NCBI GenBank assembly: GCA_937146805.1
Contig: CAKZRR010000008.1
Span: 1-38,815, forward strand
Direction of reading: 5' to 3'
Source of the DNA: an uncultured Owenweeksia sp.
Lineage (GTDB): Bacteria; Bacteroidota; Bacteroidia; Flavobacteriales; Schleiferiaceae
DNA: 38,815 bases
This document shows, one piece after another, positions 26,175-34,632 of this stretch (position 1 is the first letter of the stretch; each line of letters opens with the position of its first letter). The notes under the pieces are model-generated. The model was not told where the DNA came from. It did no database searches and was given only the letters and a program-made list of their open reading frames with translations. The position numbers and the translations under genes are program-made.

Positions 26175-26209
26175 TTTGATTTATGATTTTCTGAAAGATG
26201 ATAATTTCG
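26175..26209 (+). promoter_or_regulatory. Putative promoter of the TPR/HTH regulator
   Basis: TTTG (26175-26178), a 23-bp spacer, then TAATTTCG (26202-26209) followed by C: the same -7 word as recF and the ribH operon. The ATG is 53 bp downstream. Confidence 0.4.
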
Positions 26210-26262
26210 CTTCTCAATTAACAAATATTGTACTTTGGAACTTCTAATAAATAGCTTGATAA

Positions 26263-28107
26263 ATGTGTATTAGAATAGGATTGGTACTTACTATGTTTAT
26301 TTATGGCTTTTCGGTAATAGCCCAAAAAGCACCCTTTACCAATACCTTTGATTGTTTTCAAAATAATGGAACTACTTGCGATGAATTACTACTTCAGGAG
26401 TTAAAAAAACTGGAAAGCACCCTAGCTCCCGATTCACTTTTTAAAGTAACTATTAATGGTTCACTACTATTTGCCAAGCAAGGTTATTTTGAACCGGGAC
26501 TTTTATTGGCCAAACAGGCTTTTGAGGTCAGCGATATGGAATCTATAGATCAAATAAAAGCACTGGCTCGTTTATCAGCCATTTATCTTTTTCAAGGAAG
26601 TTTAGATTCCTCTTTAAAATATGTAGAACGCGCATTAAGTACCGCTAAGCAGTTAAATGACTCTATGGAAATAGGACGCCTGTACCTTAATAGAGGGCAG
26701 GTGAAAAAGGAAATGGCCAATTACCCCAAGGCCATGGAAGACTACATGGAGGCCATACAGTGGTTTGAAGGTTTAGGGAGTATAAAATTAGTGGCGCGCA
26801 CTAAATCGGAAATGGCAAGCTTGTTTGCTGTTACCAATGAAGTAGAAAAGGCTATAGCCTATAATAAAAGTGCCGCTACTTTATTTAAGAGCTTGGGGCA
26901 AACCCACCGCTTTGCCTATTCAGCTTTGAATATGGCCAACGATTTAATTTACACGGGTAGGTCAGATACGGCTATGTTGGTATTGCAAGAGCTTATTCCC
27001 ATATTTAGGGCTTCGGAGGATGTGTATTTAGAGATGAATGCTGAAGCACAATTGGGTAGAGCGTATTTTAAATTAGGTGATACAGAGCAAGCCATTAAAC
27101 ATTTTTCTATGTCTAATAAAATGGGAGAGGGCCATCGATTTGTAGCGCAACTAGCTTATAACCATGAGTTTTTGTCACGAGTTTACACCAGTATCCATCA
27201 GTCAAATCTAGCCCTTTCTCATGCCTTGAAATCGTATGAACTGCATCAACAGCTTGGTTTTAATGAGGAACTATCTAATGCGTTACACGATTTAGCCATT
27301 GCTTTTGAAAACACCGGACAACTGGACTCTGCTGTGAAGTATTATCTGCGCTATTTTGAAACGTCTGATAGCCTTTTTTCGATTGATAAGGAGCATGAGC
27401 TAGATGCATTAAAAGCTAAATTTCAAGCCGAAGTACAAGCCGAGCAGATAGAATCGGGTAAAGTTGAAATTGCTTTTTTGGAGCAAAAACATCAGGCACA
27501 GCTAGTGAGCAATATAGCCTTGGGTTTATGTTTGATAATGGTATTACTTATTGCCATTTGGGTTATTACCCGACAACGTGTGCGTATGAAGCTGCAACGT
27601 AAGCTGAATGAAGAAAAACGTAAAACTTTACAGGCAGAGCTAGTAGCCAAAGCACAAGCCGAAGAGCTTTTGTTGGCAGAGTTAACAGCTAAAAAGCGCA
27701 CGCTTACGGGGCAGGCCTTGGCTATGGCCGAAAAAAATGAAATGCTTCATTCGCTAAAAAATCAGTTAAACGAAATTGCCGAAAGCCAAAAGGAGAATTC
27801 GGGTTTACGCCAATTGGTAAATAAGTTTGAGCGAGCCGAAAGTCAGCAGCAAGATTGGGATAAGTTTATGCATGTTTTTAATGAGGTACACCCAACGCTA
27901 TTGGTGAATATGAAGAAAAGCTATGCTACACTAACAGCCAACGATTTACGCTTGATTGCTTTAATGCGGATGAATTTTTCCAACAAAGAAATTGCCTCCA
28001 TTTTGCATATTTCAGACGAAAGTCTAAAAAAGGCGCGCTACCGATTGCGAAAAAAATTAACCCTTCCGTCTACCCACAATATTTTTGATTTTGTAATGAA
28101 ACAGTAG
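26263..28107 (+). CDS. TPR-containing membrane regulator with LuxR-like HTH
   Basis: A 614-residue protein of a type common in Bacteroidota. The signal peptide (RIGLVLTMFIYGFSVIAQ) is followed by periplasmic TPR repeats over about 40-390 (for example ARLSAIYLFQGSLDSSLKYVERAL). A transmembrane helix lies near 415-436 (NIALGLCLIMVLLIAIWVI), then a coiled coil (about 440-530, KLNEEKRKTLQAEL). The C-terminal HTH near 560-605 has NDLRLIALMRMNFSNKEIAS and SLKKARYRLRKKL. This resembles hybrid two-component-like sensors in which TPRs detect an envelope signal and the cytoplasmic HTH binds DNA. It lies directly upstream of the cytolysin-like gene in the same direction, a likely target. Confidence 0.9.
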   Translation: MCIRIGLVLTMFIYGFSVIAQKAPFTNTFDCFQNNGTTCDELLLQELKKLESTLAPDSLFKVTINGSLLFAKQGYFEPGLLLAKQAFEVSDMESIDQIKALARLSAIYLFQGSLDSSLKYVERALSTAKQLNDSMEIGRLYLNRGQVKKEMANYPKAMEDYMEAIQWFEGLGSIKLVARTKSEMASLFAVTNEVEKAIAYNKSAATLFKSLGQTHRFAYSALNMANDLIYTGRSDTAMLVLQELIPIFRASEDVYLEMNAEAQLGRAYFKLGDTEQAIKHFSMSNKMGEGHRFVAQLAYNHEFLSRVYTSIHQSNLALSHALKSYELHQQLGFNEELSNALHDLAIAFENTGQLDSAVKYYLRYFETSDSLFSIDKEHELDALKAKFQAEVQAEQIESGKVEIAFLEQKHQAQLVSNIALGLCLIMVLLIAIWVITRQRVRMKLQRKLNEEKRKTLQAELVAKAQAEELLLAELTAKKRTLTGQALAMAEKNEMLHSLKNQLNEIAESQKENSGLRQLVNKFERAESQQQDWDKFMHVFNEVHPTLLVNMKKSYATLTANDLRLIALMRMNFSNKEIASILHISDESLKKARYRLRKKLTLPSTHNIFDFVMKQ

Positions 28108-28120
28108 GTTTTTAGGGGTG

Positions 28121-28140
28121 TTGTCCACCATTTGTCCACC
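28121..28140 (+). promoter_or_regulatory. Tandem TTGTCCACC repeat, putative operator
   Basis: TTGTCCACC occurs at 28121-28129 and again at 28132-28140, an 11-bp period, or one helical turn. The second copy ends 9 bp before the presumed -33 element of the cytolysin-like gene, where an activator would sit. Confidence 0.4.
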
Positions 28141-28149
28141 CTGTTTTAT

Positions 28150-28179
28150 TTTGTTTCCTGCCATTTGCACGCACCTTTG
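28150..28179 (+). promoter_or_regulatory. Putative promoter of the cytolysin-like gene
   Basis: TTTG (28150-28153), an 18-bp spacer, then CACCTTTG (28172-28179) followed by C. The -7 element deviates from TAnnTTTG at one base (C for T), consistent with a weak promoter that needs an activator. The ATG is 18 bp downstream. Confidence 0.4.
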
Positions 28180-28196
28180 CCTCAAACAAGTAGGGC

Positions 28197-30011
28197 ATGA
28201 AAACAACTAAATTAATAGGTGCACTTTTTATTTTAGTGGCACTTACCCAATGTAAAAAGGAGGATAAATCCAATCCGGAGCAAAACACTTTTGAGAAAGT
28301 AATTAAAACAGGTGGAGGCTTTGAACCAGTGGTGAAATCCACTGTTGTGGAAGACACCGCATCGAGCACCAAAACAGAAGCGGGCCAGCGTTGGCGATGC
28401 ACCACCACTACTTACGATGCAAAAGACGGTTCGGGTGGCGGAAGTGGCTTTCCACTTTTTAGCCCCAATGCCAATGTAATTTATCCGGGTAGTTTGTTGC
28501 AAGGCGCTTCGTTGCGCCAAGCCACTCCAGATGTAATTGCGGTAGATAGAGCGGGAGGGACTATATCTTATGATATAGTTGATGGAAACTTGCAGTCATT
28601 TTTTACGGTAGATGAAGTTACTAAGAGCTCCGTATCAAATGCTATGAATCAGATAATTAGTAGTTCATCTGGAGTAGTGCCCGCCAATTTTAATTTTACC
28701 TATAAAAACGTACAAAGCCGAAAGCAGTTTGCCTTAGAAGTACAGGCCGATTACGAAAATTCGTTTTTAGAGCTGGAAGGTTATTTAAGTTTAAATACGG
28801 ATAAAACATACAGCTCTTATTTGGTGCGCTTGAATCAAAGCTATTACACCATGAGTTTTGATATACCCACTAACATTGATCAAATTTTTGATAAAGATGT
28901 AAGTCCAGCAGATCTGGCTAAATATGTTGGGCCTGGTAATCCAGCCACCTATATTTCGGATGTAACCTATGGGCGTACCTATTATATGCTTATTGAGTCC
29001 ACTTCTTCGGTATTTGATATGGAGGCTGGTATATCTGGTTCTTTTAGTGCTATCGCATCTAGCGGAGGCGGAAGTGTAGATGCCAGTTATTTGAGCAGCT
29101 TAAGCAACTTAAAAATACAGGTGTTTGCCTATGGTGGAGAGGCTTCTAGCACCTTACGTACTGTGGTAGATGCCAGCCGGTTGGACAGTTTAGTAAACAA
29201 GCTAGCAAGTGCTGGAAGTATTGAAAGCGGAAAGCCATTGAGTTATGTAGTACGAAGTGTGTATGATAATAAGGTGGTGAGTGTGCAGCTAGCCAATAAG
29301 TACGATGTAACTAATTGTGTGCCCATTGGCAGTGGAAATACAGCTCCAGCGGCTACTTCGCACTGGACAGGTTTGGTGAGAAATTTTGGTGCTATTGGTG
29401 CCGCTATGAACCTACGAAACGATAGAATTGCGCTCTTTAATAAGGCCGGAAACCGATTTATGCTGAGTGAAAACAACGTGCTTACAGGACCCTACGCAAT
29501 TGGTGATATGGGCAATGGAGACCTAGAGTTAGCTACAATTGGCGCGGGCGGTTTATACCGAAGCAGCTCGGGCACCGCAGATGTTTACTTTTTTAATGGC
29601 AATGGCAATGAGTTTCAGCGAATGCATGGTGGTGGTCAGTCTTTTAGCAATACCTATGGTATGTCTAGCTTTTTAGGTGGCTCTTGCCCTTTTAATGCGC
29701 AAGGAGTTGGCGGAATGTCTTTTATAAATGTAAGCAACAGCAACCCTTTAGGGATGCTAGTATTAAATAAGGAAGGAGATGAATACGCCATTTACAATAC
29801 ACAATCGGGTAAAATTGGCTGGGGCAGTGCGCAAGTAGTGCCAGGATCTGGGTTGGAGGTAAATGGTAACAAAGCGCCATTTACCAGCTTTGGCCCCTTG
29901 TGCTATATCCGCATTGGTACTATAGATTATACCGTGTTTTTTAATAAACAGGGCACCCAGTACGCTCTATGGGAAAAAGTAAACGGATTTACACCTGCAT
30001 ACGATCTTTAA
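28197..30011 (+). CDS. Cholesterol-dependent-cytolysin-like lipoprotein with C-terminal repeat domain
   Basis: A 604-residue lipoprotein (lipobox ALTQC, Cys19; then KKED, matching the K(D/E)2 surface-export signal). Residues about 85-375 carry the thiol-activated cytolysin core: NVIYPGSLLQGASL, the SYYTMSFDIP strand, VTYGRTYYMLIESTSS (near 256-271), IKIQVFAYGG-type strand with the paired glycines (313-314), and KPLSYVVRSVYDNKVVSVQLANKYD near 346-370. These correspond in order to the CDC domain 1-3 motifs that form the pore. The cholesterol-binding domain 4 and its undecapeptide are absent; instead four repeats (about 411, 462, 519, 578) with FN-x-x-G cores fill 390-604, suggesting a four-bladed propeller. 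CDC-like proteins are known in Bacteroidota; pore formation here is inferred. Confidence 0.85.
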   Translation: MKTTKLIGALFILVALTQCKKEDKSNPEQNTFEKVIKTGGGFEPVVKSTVVEDTASSTKTEAGQRWRCTTTTYDAKDGSGGGSGFPLFSPNANVIYPGSLLQGASLRQATPDVIAVDRAGGTISYDIVDGNLQSFFTVDEVTKSSVSNAMNQIISSSSGVVPANFNFTYKNVQSRKQFALEVQADYENSFLELEGYLSLNTDKTYSSYLVRLNQSYYTMSFDIPTNIDQIFDKDVSPADLAKYVGPGNPATYISDVTYGRTYYMLIESTSSVFDMEAGISGSFSAIASSGGGSVDASYLSSLSNLKIQVFAYGGEASSTLRTVVDASRLDSLVNKLASAGSIESGKPLSYVVRSVYDNKVVSVQLANKYDVTNCVPIGSGNTAPAATSHWTGLVRNFGAIGAAMNLRNDRIALFNKAGNRFMLSENNVLTGPYAIGDMGNGDLELATIGAGGLYRSSSGTADVYFFNGNGNEFQRMHGGGQSFSNTYGMSSFLGGSCPFNAQGVGGMSFINVSNSNPLGMLVLNKEGDEYAIYNTQSGKIGWGSAQVVPGSGLEVNGNKAPFTSFGPLCYIRIGTIDYTVFFNKQGTQYALWEKVNGFTPAYDL

Positions 30012-30012
30012 A

Positions 30013-31563
30013 ATGTTGAAAATGAAAAAGTACTATTTAATATTAGCCTTTATAGCATACACTGTTACCAGTATTGGTCAAGCAGGTGAATTGGATTTAT
30101 CATTTAATGGAGATGGAAAGGTAACCCTTGACTTAAGTTATGATGATGTGGGTACTACGGTAGCAATACAAGCAGATGAGAAATTAGTTGTAGGAGGAGT
30201 AACTAATAATACCAATGCTGATTTGGTGGTAACGCGCTTGGATAGATACGGCAATCCTGATTTGTCTTTTGGTAACTTGGGTATTACTGAGCTCGATTTT
30301 AGTAAACCCAATAGCACTAGTAACGAGTTAATGCGTGATGTATCGATTAAAGCGGATGGTCGAATTATTTTGTTGGCCGAAGCGCAGGTGCAATCTGAAT
30401 CCGGCCTTATGCTGGTACGGCTGCAAGCCAATGGACAGCTCGACTATACTTTTGCCGATTCGGGTAAAGTGTTTATTGATAATTGGTATGGTAAAAACTA
30501 CTGGACCTCGGTTGTGAATTTACCCAACGGAAAAATAATTGTGGCGGGTCGGGCTTATGGTAGCTCTACTATAGAAGGTGTGCTGGTTGGTTTTAATGAA
30601 GATGGCAGCCGAGATTACACCTTTGGCGATAGTAGTTTGGTTAGTTTCAGCTTGTCTGGAGGCTCGGTACAGTTAAATCAAATGTTATTGGCAGGCAACG
30701 GTGATTTATTGCTGGTAGGTTCGGGTTTCGCGCAAGGCGAAAAAAACTTTTTAGCCGCACGTATTAGTTCAAAGGGTGTGTTTGACGCCACTTTTGGTGG
30801 AAACGGTATTTCTATTTTTCCTTTTGGAGGATCGGCTGTAGCCAATGATGTACACTTAAATGCCGATGGAAGCATGGTACTGGCTGGAGATGTTTATTTG
30901 AATGGAAGGTACCAAGTGGCTTTAGCAAAAGTTCTTAGTGATGGAACCTTAGACCAAAACTTTGGAACCAATGGAAAGGTGATTACACCCATTTTAGATG
31001 ACGATACCTTTATTGAGGCGGTGGGTGTATTAGGAGATGGTAAAATACTGATATCGGGAACTACGGATGGTATTTGGAATGAGGACATTGTTTTAGCTAG
31101 GTACCGAACAGATGGAAGTTTGGATAACTCGTTTAGCTACGATGGCATAGCCACTAAAAACTTGGTAAATGGTTACGATAGAGCCTTTGATGCGTTAGTT
31201 CAGCCGAATGGGCGAATGGTAATAGTGGGCTATTCGTTTGAAAATGGATCTAACTCCTCGGTAATAACGGTTTCTAGATTTTTGGGAGGTCAAGGCACCG
31301 TTGGAGAAGAGGAGTGGGATGATTTAAATAAACTTGTTATTTTCCCAAATCCGGCTAGTAGTCAAATAAGTATAGACCTTGCCAACTCAGAAGAAGTATA
31401 TAAATTGGAGCTTATTAATTCGGTAGGAGGGATAGTTAAAAAGGTTCCTAAATATCAGTCTGGAACCGCTATTTTATTGGATGACTTTATCTCAGGAGTT
31501 TATATCCTAAAAGTAGATGATTTTAATGGTCAGGTAACTACAAGAAGGTTAGTGATTCGTTGA
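30013..31563 (+). CDS. Delta-60 repeat protein with T9SS type A sorting domain
   Basis: A 516-residue secreted protein (signal MKKYYLILAFIAYTVTSIGQ). About seven delta-60 repeats run through residues 25-430, each with a G-x-L-D-x-S/T-F-G/N pattern (LDLSFNGDG, PDLSFGNLG, LDYTFADSG, FDATFGGNG, LDQNFGTNG, LDNSFSYDG), probably forming a beta-propeller. The last about 75 residues (LVIFPNPASSQISIDL through LKVDDFNGQVTTRRLVIR) are a T9SS type A sorting domain, so it is exported by type IX secretion and attached or released at the surface. It starts 1 bp after the cytolysin-like stop codon and is surely cotranscribed. ATG at 30022 is an alternative start. Confidence 0.92.
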   Translation: MLKMKKYYLILAFIAYTVTSIGQAGELDLSFNGDGKVTLDLSYDDVGTTVAIQADEKLVVGGVTNNTNADLVVTRLDRYGNPDLSFGNLGITELDFSKPNSTSNELMRDVSIKADGRIILLAEAQVQSESGLMLVRLQANGQLDYTFADSGKVFIDNWYGKNYWTSVVNLPNGKIIVAGRAYGSSTIEGVLVGFNEDGSRDYTFGDSSLVSFSLSGGSVQLNQMLLAGNGDLLLVGSGFAQGEKNFLAARISSKGVFDATFGGNGISIFPFGGSAVANDVHLNADGSMVLAGDVYLNGRYQVALAKVLSDGTLDQNFGTNGKVITPILDDDTFIEAVGVLGDGKILISGTTDGIWNEDIVLARYRTDGSLDNSFSYDGIATKNLVNGYDRAFDALVQPNGRMVIVGYSFENGSNSSVITVSRFLGGQGTVGEEEWDDLNKLVIFPNPASSQISIDLANSEEVYKLELINSVGGIVKKVPKYQSGTAILLDDFISGVYILKVDDFNGQVTTRRLVIR

Positions 31564-31565
31564 TA

Positions 31566-31587
31566 ATCTTGTTTAAACTTACAAGAT
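31566..31587. terminator. Weak hairpin between the delta-60 and deformylase-like genes
   Basis: ATCTTGT (31566-31572) pairs with ACAAGAT (31581-31587) with an 8-nt loop, between the two convergent stop codons. There is no T-run, so termination is uncertain. Confidence 0.3.
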
Positions 31588-32219
31588 CATTGCTCTTCTC
31601 TCAAATGATCCAAGTATAAAATACCATTTAGGTGATCAATTTCGTGCTGAAATATAACAGCGGTAAATCCTTCCACTAGTTCTATTTTCTTTTCAAATTG
31701 TGCATCTAAATATTCAATCATAATAGCATAAGAACGCGTGTGGGTTGTATCACTTCTGTTTGGGATGGAAAGGCAACCTTCTAAACAGTCTTGCTTACGG
31801 GCGGTTTGTTGCAAAATTTTGGAATTCCAATAGGCTTCAAATGGGAAACCTTCTTTATCAAAGCGTTGCACCCAAATTAAGTTTACAAGCAAACCCACTT
31901 GTGGGGCGGCAATCCCCACACCCATAGAGGAGCTATCAGTAACAGTGGCATACAGTCTCTCAGCTAAGTAGTTTAGGTTGGTATCCTTTGTGTTTAGTAT
32001 ATCGCGCGCTTTTTTGCGCAGCACTATAGAGTCTATAGAGTTGGTGATGCTCAATATGCGCATGGGATCCTCTTTAGCGCCATCGTAAATAAGTTGCAGT
32101 TCTTGGTGGCTAAAATTACCTATCAGGTTGTTGATAGTAGAGGGGTTAACAAAAGAAAGCAGTGCTAGCATGGAAAGGAGGGCGGTACTGGTGAGTAAAC
32201 ACTTTTTAATCATCGACAT
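31587..32219 (-). CDS. Peptide deformylase with N-terminal signal peptide
   Basis: About 210 residues. All three deformylase motifs are intact: GVGIAAPQVGL, EGCLSIPN, and FQHEIDHLNGILYLD, with the Cys and two His metal ligands. Unusually, the chosen start gives MSMIKKCLLTSTALLSMLALLSFVNPS, a signal peptide or membrane anchor. Ordinary cytoplasmic deformylase removes formyl from new proteins, so this copy probably acts outside the cytoplasm or on another substrate. I chose ATG 32219 because a TAATTTTG promoter word (32244-32237) lies inside the longer frame starting at 32270. No neighbour explains its role. Confidence 0.85.
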   Translation of the reverse strand: MSMIKKCLLTSTALLSMLALLSFVNPSTINNLIGNFSHQELQLIYDGAKEDPMRILSITNSIDSIVLRKKARDILNTKDTNLNYLAERLYATVTDSSSMGVGIAAPQVGLLVNLIWVQRFDKEGFPFEAYWNSKILQQTARKQDCLEGCLSIPNRSDTTHTRSYAIMIEYLDAQFEKKIELVEGFTAVIFQHEIDHLNGILYLDHLREEQ

Positions 32220-32236
32220 ATTTTTTAGACTCAGCC

Positions 32237-32244
32237 CAAAATTA
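32237..32244 (-). promoter_or_regulatory. -7 element of the deformylase-like gene
   Basis: TAATTTTG on the minus strand, exact to TAnnTTTG, 18 bp before the ATG at 32219; it excludes the longer upstream start. Confidence 0.5.
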
Positions 32245-32388
32245 GATTTCTTTATCAGTTTAATAACCATGATTCTGCCTTAACGAGTTTGATGCGTTTG
32301 GTCTAAAAGAGGTTTCAAAAAAAATAAAGCAGAATTTAAAGCGAGTTTTAAATGGATTTTAGCACGGCTCTTTGTGATATGCAGCTTT

Positions 32389-33009
32389 TTAAGCTCTGCT
32401 AAAATTTCTCCAAATTTGATGTAAATTCTCTATTTCATTTTTGCTGAAATATTTGTCAAACAATTTACATCGCCCAAAGTAGGCCATACATTCTCCAAAC
32501 TTCAAATATTGCGTTTGTGGTATCGAATTCTTCCGAAGAGATTTTTTGAGAATCTCAAGCCTAATGTTTTCTTCCTTTTCAATTACCTCGCTGATTTTGA
32601 CAATTTCAATAAAAGAAAACCTGCTTGATATAGTATTTAATTCTTTTAATGAACCCCAATGCTTGCGGGCATCGATTCCTTGGTTAACTCTTCTGAATCG
32701 TCCTTTCTGTAGAGCAAAATCTAATTCATCCTTTCGCTCAAAGTCAACTCCTTTATTCTCCAATTCAGACCAAAAAAGCTCTACTTCGGGACCAATACTT
32801 TCTTTCCAAAAAGTCAGTATTTCACTTGATAGTGATTTTAACTGCGCTTTAGTTAGCTTACCTCTTATTAATTCTTTTATTTGATTCGAATGATTGATGA
32901 ATGCGTCCTTTGTTGGATTATCGAAATTTTTAGAGTCAGCTATTATTCCATTTTGCACTTCAATAGTCATTAGTAGTCGCTTTAAACACTTCTGCTTTTC
33001 ATCATCCAT
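32389..33009 (-). CDS. Hypothetical cytoplasmic protein
   Basis: A 206-residue soluble protein with no signal or membrane segment. It is predicted mostly alpha-helical and highly charged (for example KQKCLKRLLMTIEVQNGI, EVIEKEENIRLEILKKSLRK). I recognise no family. It is preceded and followed by noncoding DNA of about 55 and 170 bp and is transcribed toward the deformylase-like gene. The lower GC content and lack of partners suggest an accessory gene. Confidence 0.6.
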   Translation of the reverse strand: MDDEKQKCLKRLLMTIEVQNGIIADSKNFDNPTKDAFINHSNQIKELIRGKLTKAQLKSLSSEILTFWKESIGPEVELFWSELENKGVDFERKDELDFALQKGRFRRVNQGIDARKHWGSLKELNTISSRFSFIEIVKISEVIEKEENIRLEILKKSLRKNSIPQTQYLKFGECMAYFGRCKLFDKYFSKNEIENLHQIWRNFSRA

Positions 33010-33062
33010 TTTTTGATTAATTATTGTTGGCTTTGTCTTAAAAGTATAAGGTTCCTGAATAT

Positions 33063-34112
33063 TTACTCCTCAATTTTACTAAGCACGGGGTAGCTAATTT
33101 TAGCCACGGTTCCTTTTGGTCCAGATGTCCACAGGCTTCCATCGGCAGCCAAGCTAAGTGCATAATAAGCCCCATTAAGCGGTTGCCATGAATTGCCTCC
33201 CGTTTGGCTAAACAAACCGCCAAAGCGTCCTACGGCTATTATTTGCTTTAAGTTAATAGCCACTACACTAGAAAGATATTTGTGCTCTGCTTGTACATTA
33301 TTGAGCACTCTCCAGTTTTCACCATTCCTTGCCAGTATAGAGAAACTGCGTTCGCTGGCATAATCATCGGTGTAATCGCCACCTACGGCTAGGAGTACAT
33401 TTGAGGCTGCAAAGTACAAGGAAAACACACCAGCCGAGGCGGGGCCAAAATGGAGTTTAGAGTCAACCTCTAACCAACTGTTTCCGGCATTATGAGATAT
33501 AAAAACAGAAGCTGATGTGCCGCCAACCCCAATAGCCACGGTGCTATCTCCATAAGTTTGTAAGCAGCTACCCGATGCGGCAAAACCACCTTGTTTAGGA
33601 TGTACTTTAGGCGAGTTTATGGAATCTAGTTCTTGCCATGTTTCGCCTCCATCTGTAGTTTTAATAATTAAGAGCCTATGGGCAGAAGCATCGCTAAAAG
33701 CGATGCCTCGCTTGGGGCTCCAAAAATCAAAGGCATCAAAAAATACGCCTTCGGTTTGATTTTTATAAACGGTACGCCAGCTTTTGCCGCCATTGGTAGT
33801 TTTACAAATAACTGCGGGCAAGCCGGCCGAAATTATCATAACCGTATCCTTTCCAAAAGCGTGGATGTCTCTAAACTGCAATTCACCGTAGCCTAGTGGC
33901 GAGCAATCTACCCAGCTTTGGCCGCCATCTAAGGTTTTAAACACGGCTCCTTCGGATCCGCTTACCCAGCAAATGCTTTTACTTACGGCTGCTATGCCCC
34001 GCAAGGAGCTAGGGATAGGGGTGCTTGTACAAGGTGTTAAGTTTACTTGGGCTTGCGTATATATGGGGCCTTGAGCCCAAATTAAAAATACATAAAAGAG
34101 GCTACGTAGCAT
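33063..34112 (-). CDS. Ycf48/BNR-like beta-propeller secreted protein
   Basis: A 349-residue protein with an N-terminal signal (MLRSLFYVFLIWAQGPIYTQAQ). It has several BNR/Ycf48-type blades: GAVFKTLDGGQSWVDCS, PAVICKTTNGGKSWRTVY, LLIIKTTDGGETWQELD, VFISHNAGNSWLEVD, LFSQTGGNSWQPLN. Such propellers in Bacteroidota are usually secreted and are often annotated as oxidoreductases without evidence. Its start overlaps the stop of the GldL-like gene by 11 bp, so it is the third gene of an operon with the CDP-alcohol phosphatidyltransferase. Confidence 0.88.
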   Translation of the reverse strand: MLRSLFYVFLIWAQGPIYTQAQVNLTPCTSTPIPSSLRGIAAVSKSICWVSGSEGAVFKTLDGGQSWVDCSPLGYGELQFRDIHAFGKDTVMIISAGLPAVICKTTNGGKSWRTVYKNQTEGVFFDAFDFWSPKRGIAFSDASAHRLLIIKTTDGGETWQELDSINSPKVHPKQGGFAASGSCLQTYGDSTVAIGVGGTSASVFISHNAGNSWLEVDSKLHFGPASAGVFSLYFAASNVLLAVGGDYTDDYASERSFSILARNGENWRVLNNVQAEHKYLSSVVAINLKQIIAVGRFGGLFSQTGGNSWQPLNGAYYALSLAADGSLWTSGPKGTVAKISYPVLSKIEE

Positions 34113-34632
34113 GTGGGTGGGTGGGCTTAGCGCGATGGCTTTGTTGGAAAAGGAAAAACAGAAGGATAAAAGGGAGGTAGCTAATCCATGCAGTTTTAAA
34201 GGTAAACCAATGCGTAGCGATACCTAGGGCACTTAACTCTGTGCTTAGTAGCCAAAGTAGTTTGGCCCAATCGAGTGGTTTCTTAACGGGCTTTTGAAAA
34301 ACCCAAATGGTGTAAATTAAAACAATAGCCATCGTGGCACCCAGCATTAATATTTTAGCACCCGGCCAATGTAAAACTCTAAATAGGGCGCCTATTAAAC
34401 CCACCGCAAAAGCAGCCTGCATAAACCTAAAATGTTTGCTGAACTGTAAGTTACCGGCTTTAAAAATAAGCAGCAGGCCGTATAATTGGGCTATACTAAA
34501 ACTGAGTTCGAGCAGAGACTGGGTGAATACATTTTGCCCAACCAGCAAACTATAAACTAAACACAATCCGCTGATAGTTAGCAATGTCCATATAATGCGA
34601 AAGCTGGTTGGTGTTGCTTCTAGTTTAACCAT
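34102..34632 (-). CDS. GldL-related small membrane protein
   Basis: A 176-residue protein with about six hydrophobic helices. The segment FRVLHWPGAKILMLG matches the HWPGA-type motif of GldL and its relatives in the Bacteroidota gliding/type IX secretion machinery, but the rest (helix-rich, no long cytoplasmic domain) is shorter than GldL proper, so I call it GldL-related only. It overlaps the upstream CDP-alcohol gene by 8 bp and the downstream Ycf48-like gene by 11 bp, implying tight coupling. Confidence 0.72.
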   Translation of the reverse strand: MVKLEATPTSFRIIWTLLTISGLCLVYSLLVGQNVFTQSLLELSFSIAQLYGLLLIFKAGNLQFSKHFRFMQAAFAVGLIGALFRVLHWPGAKILMLGATMAIVLIYTIWVFQKPVKKPLDWAKLLWLLSTELSALGIATHWFTFKTAWISYLPFILLFFLFQQSHRAKPTHPHAT

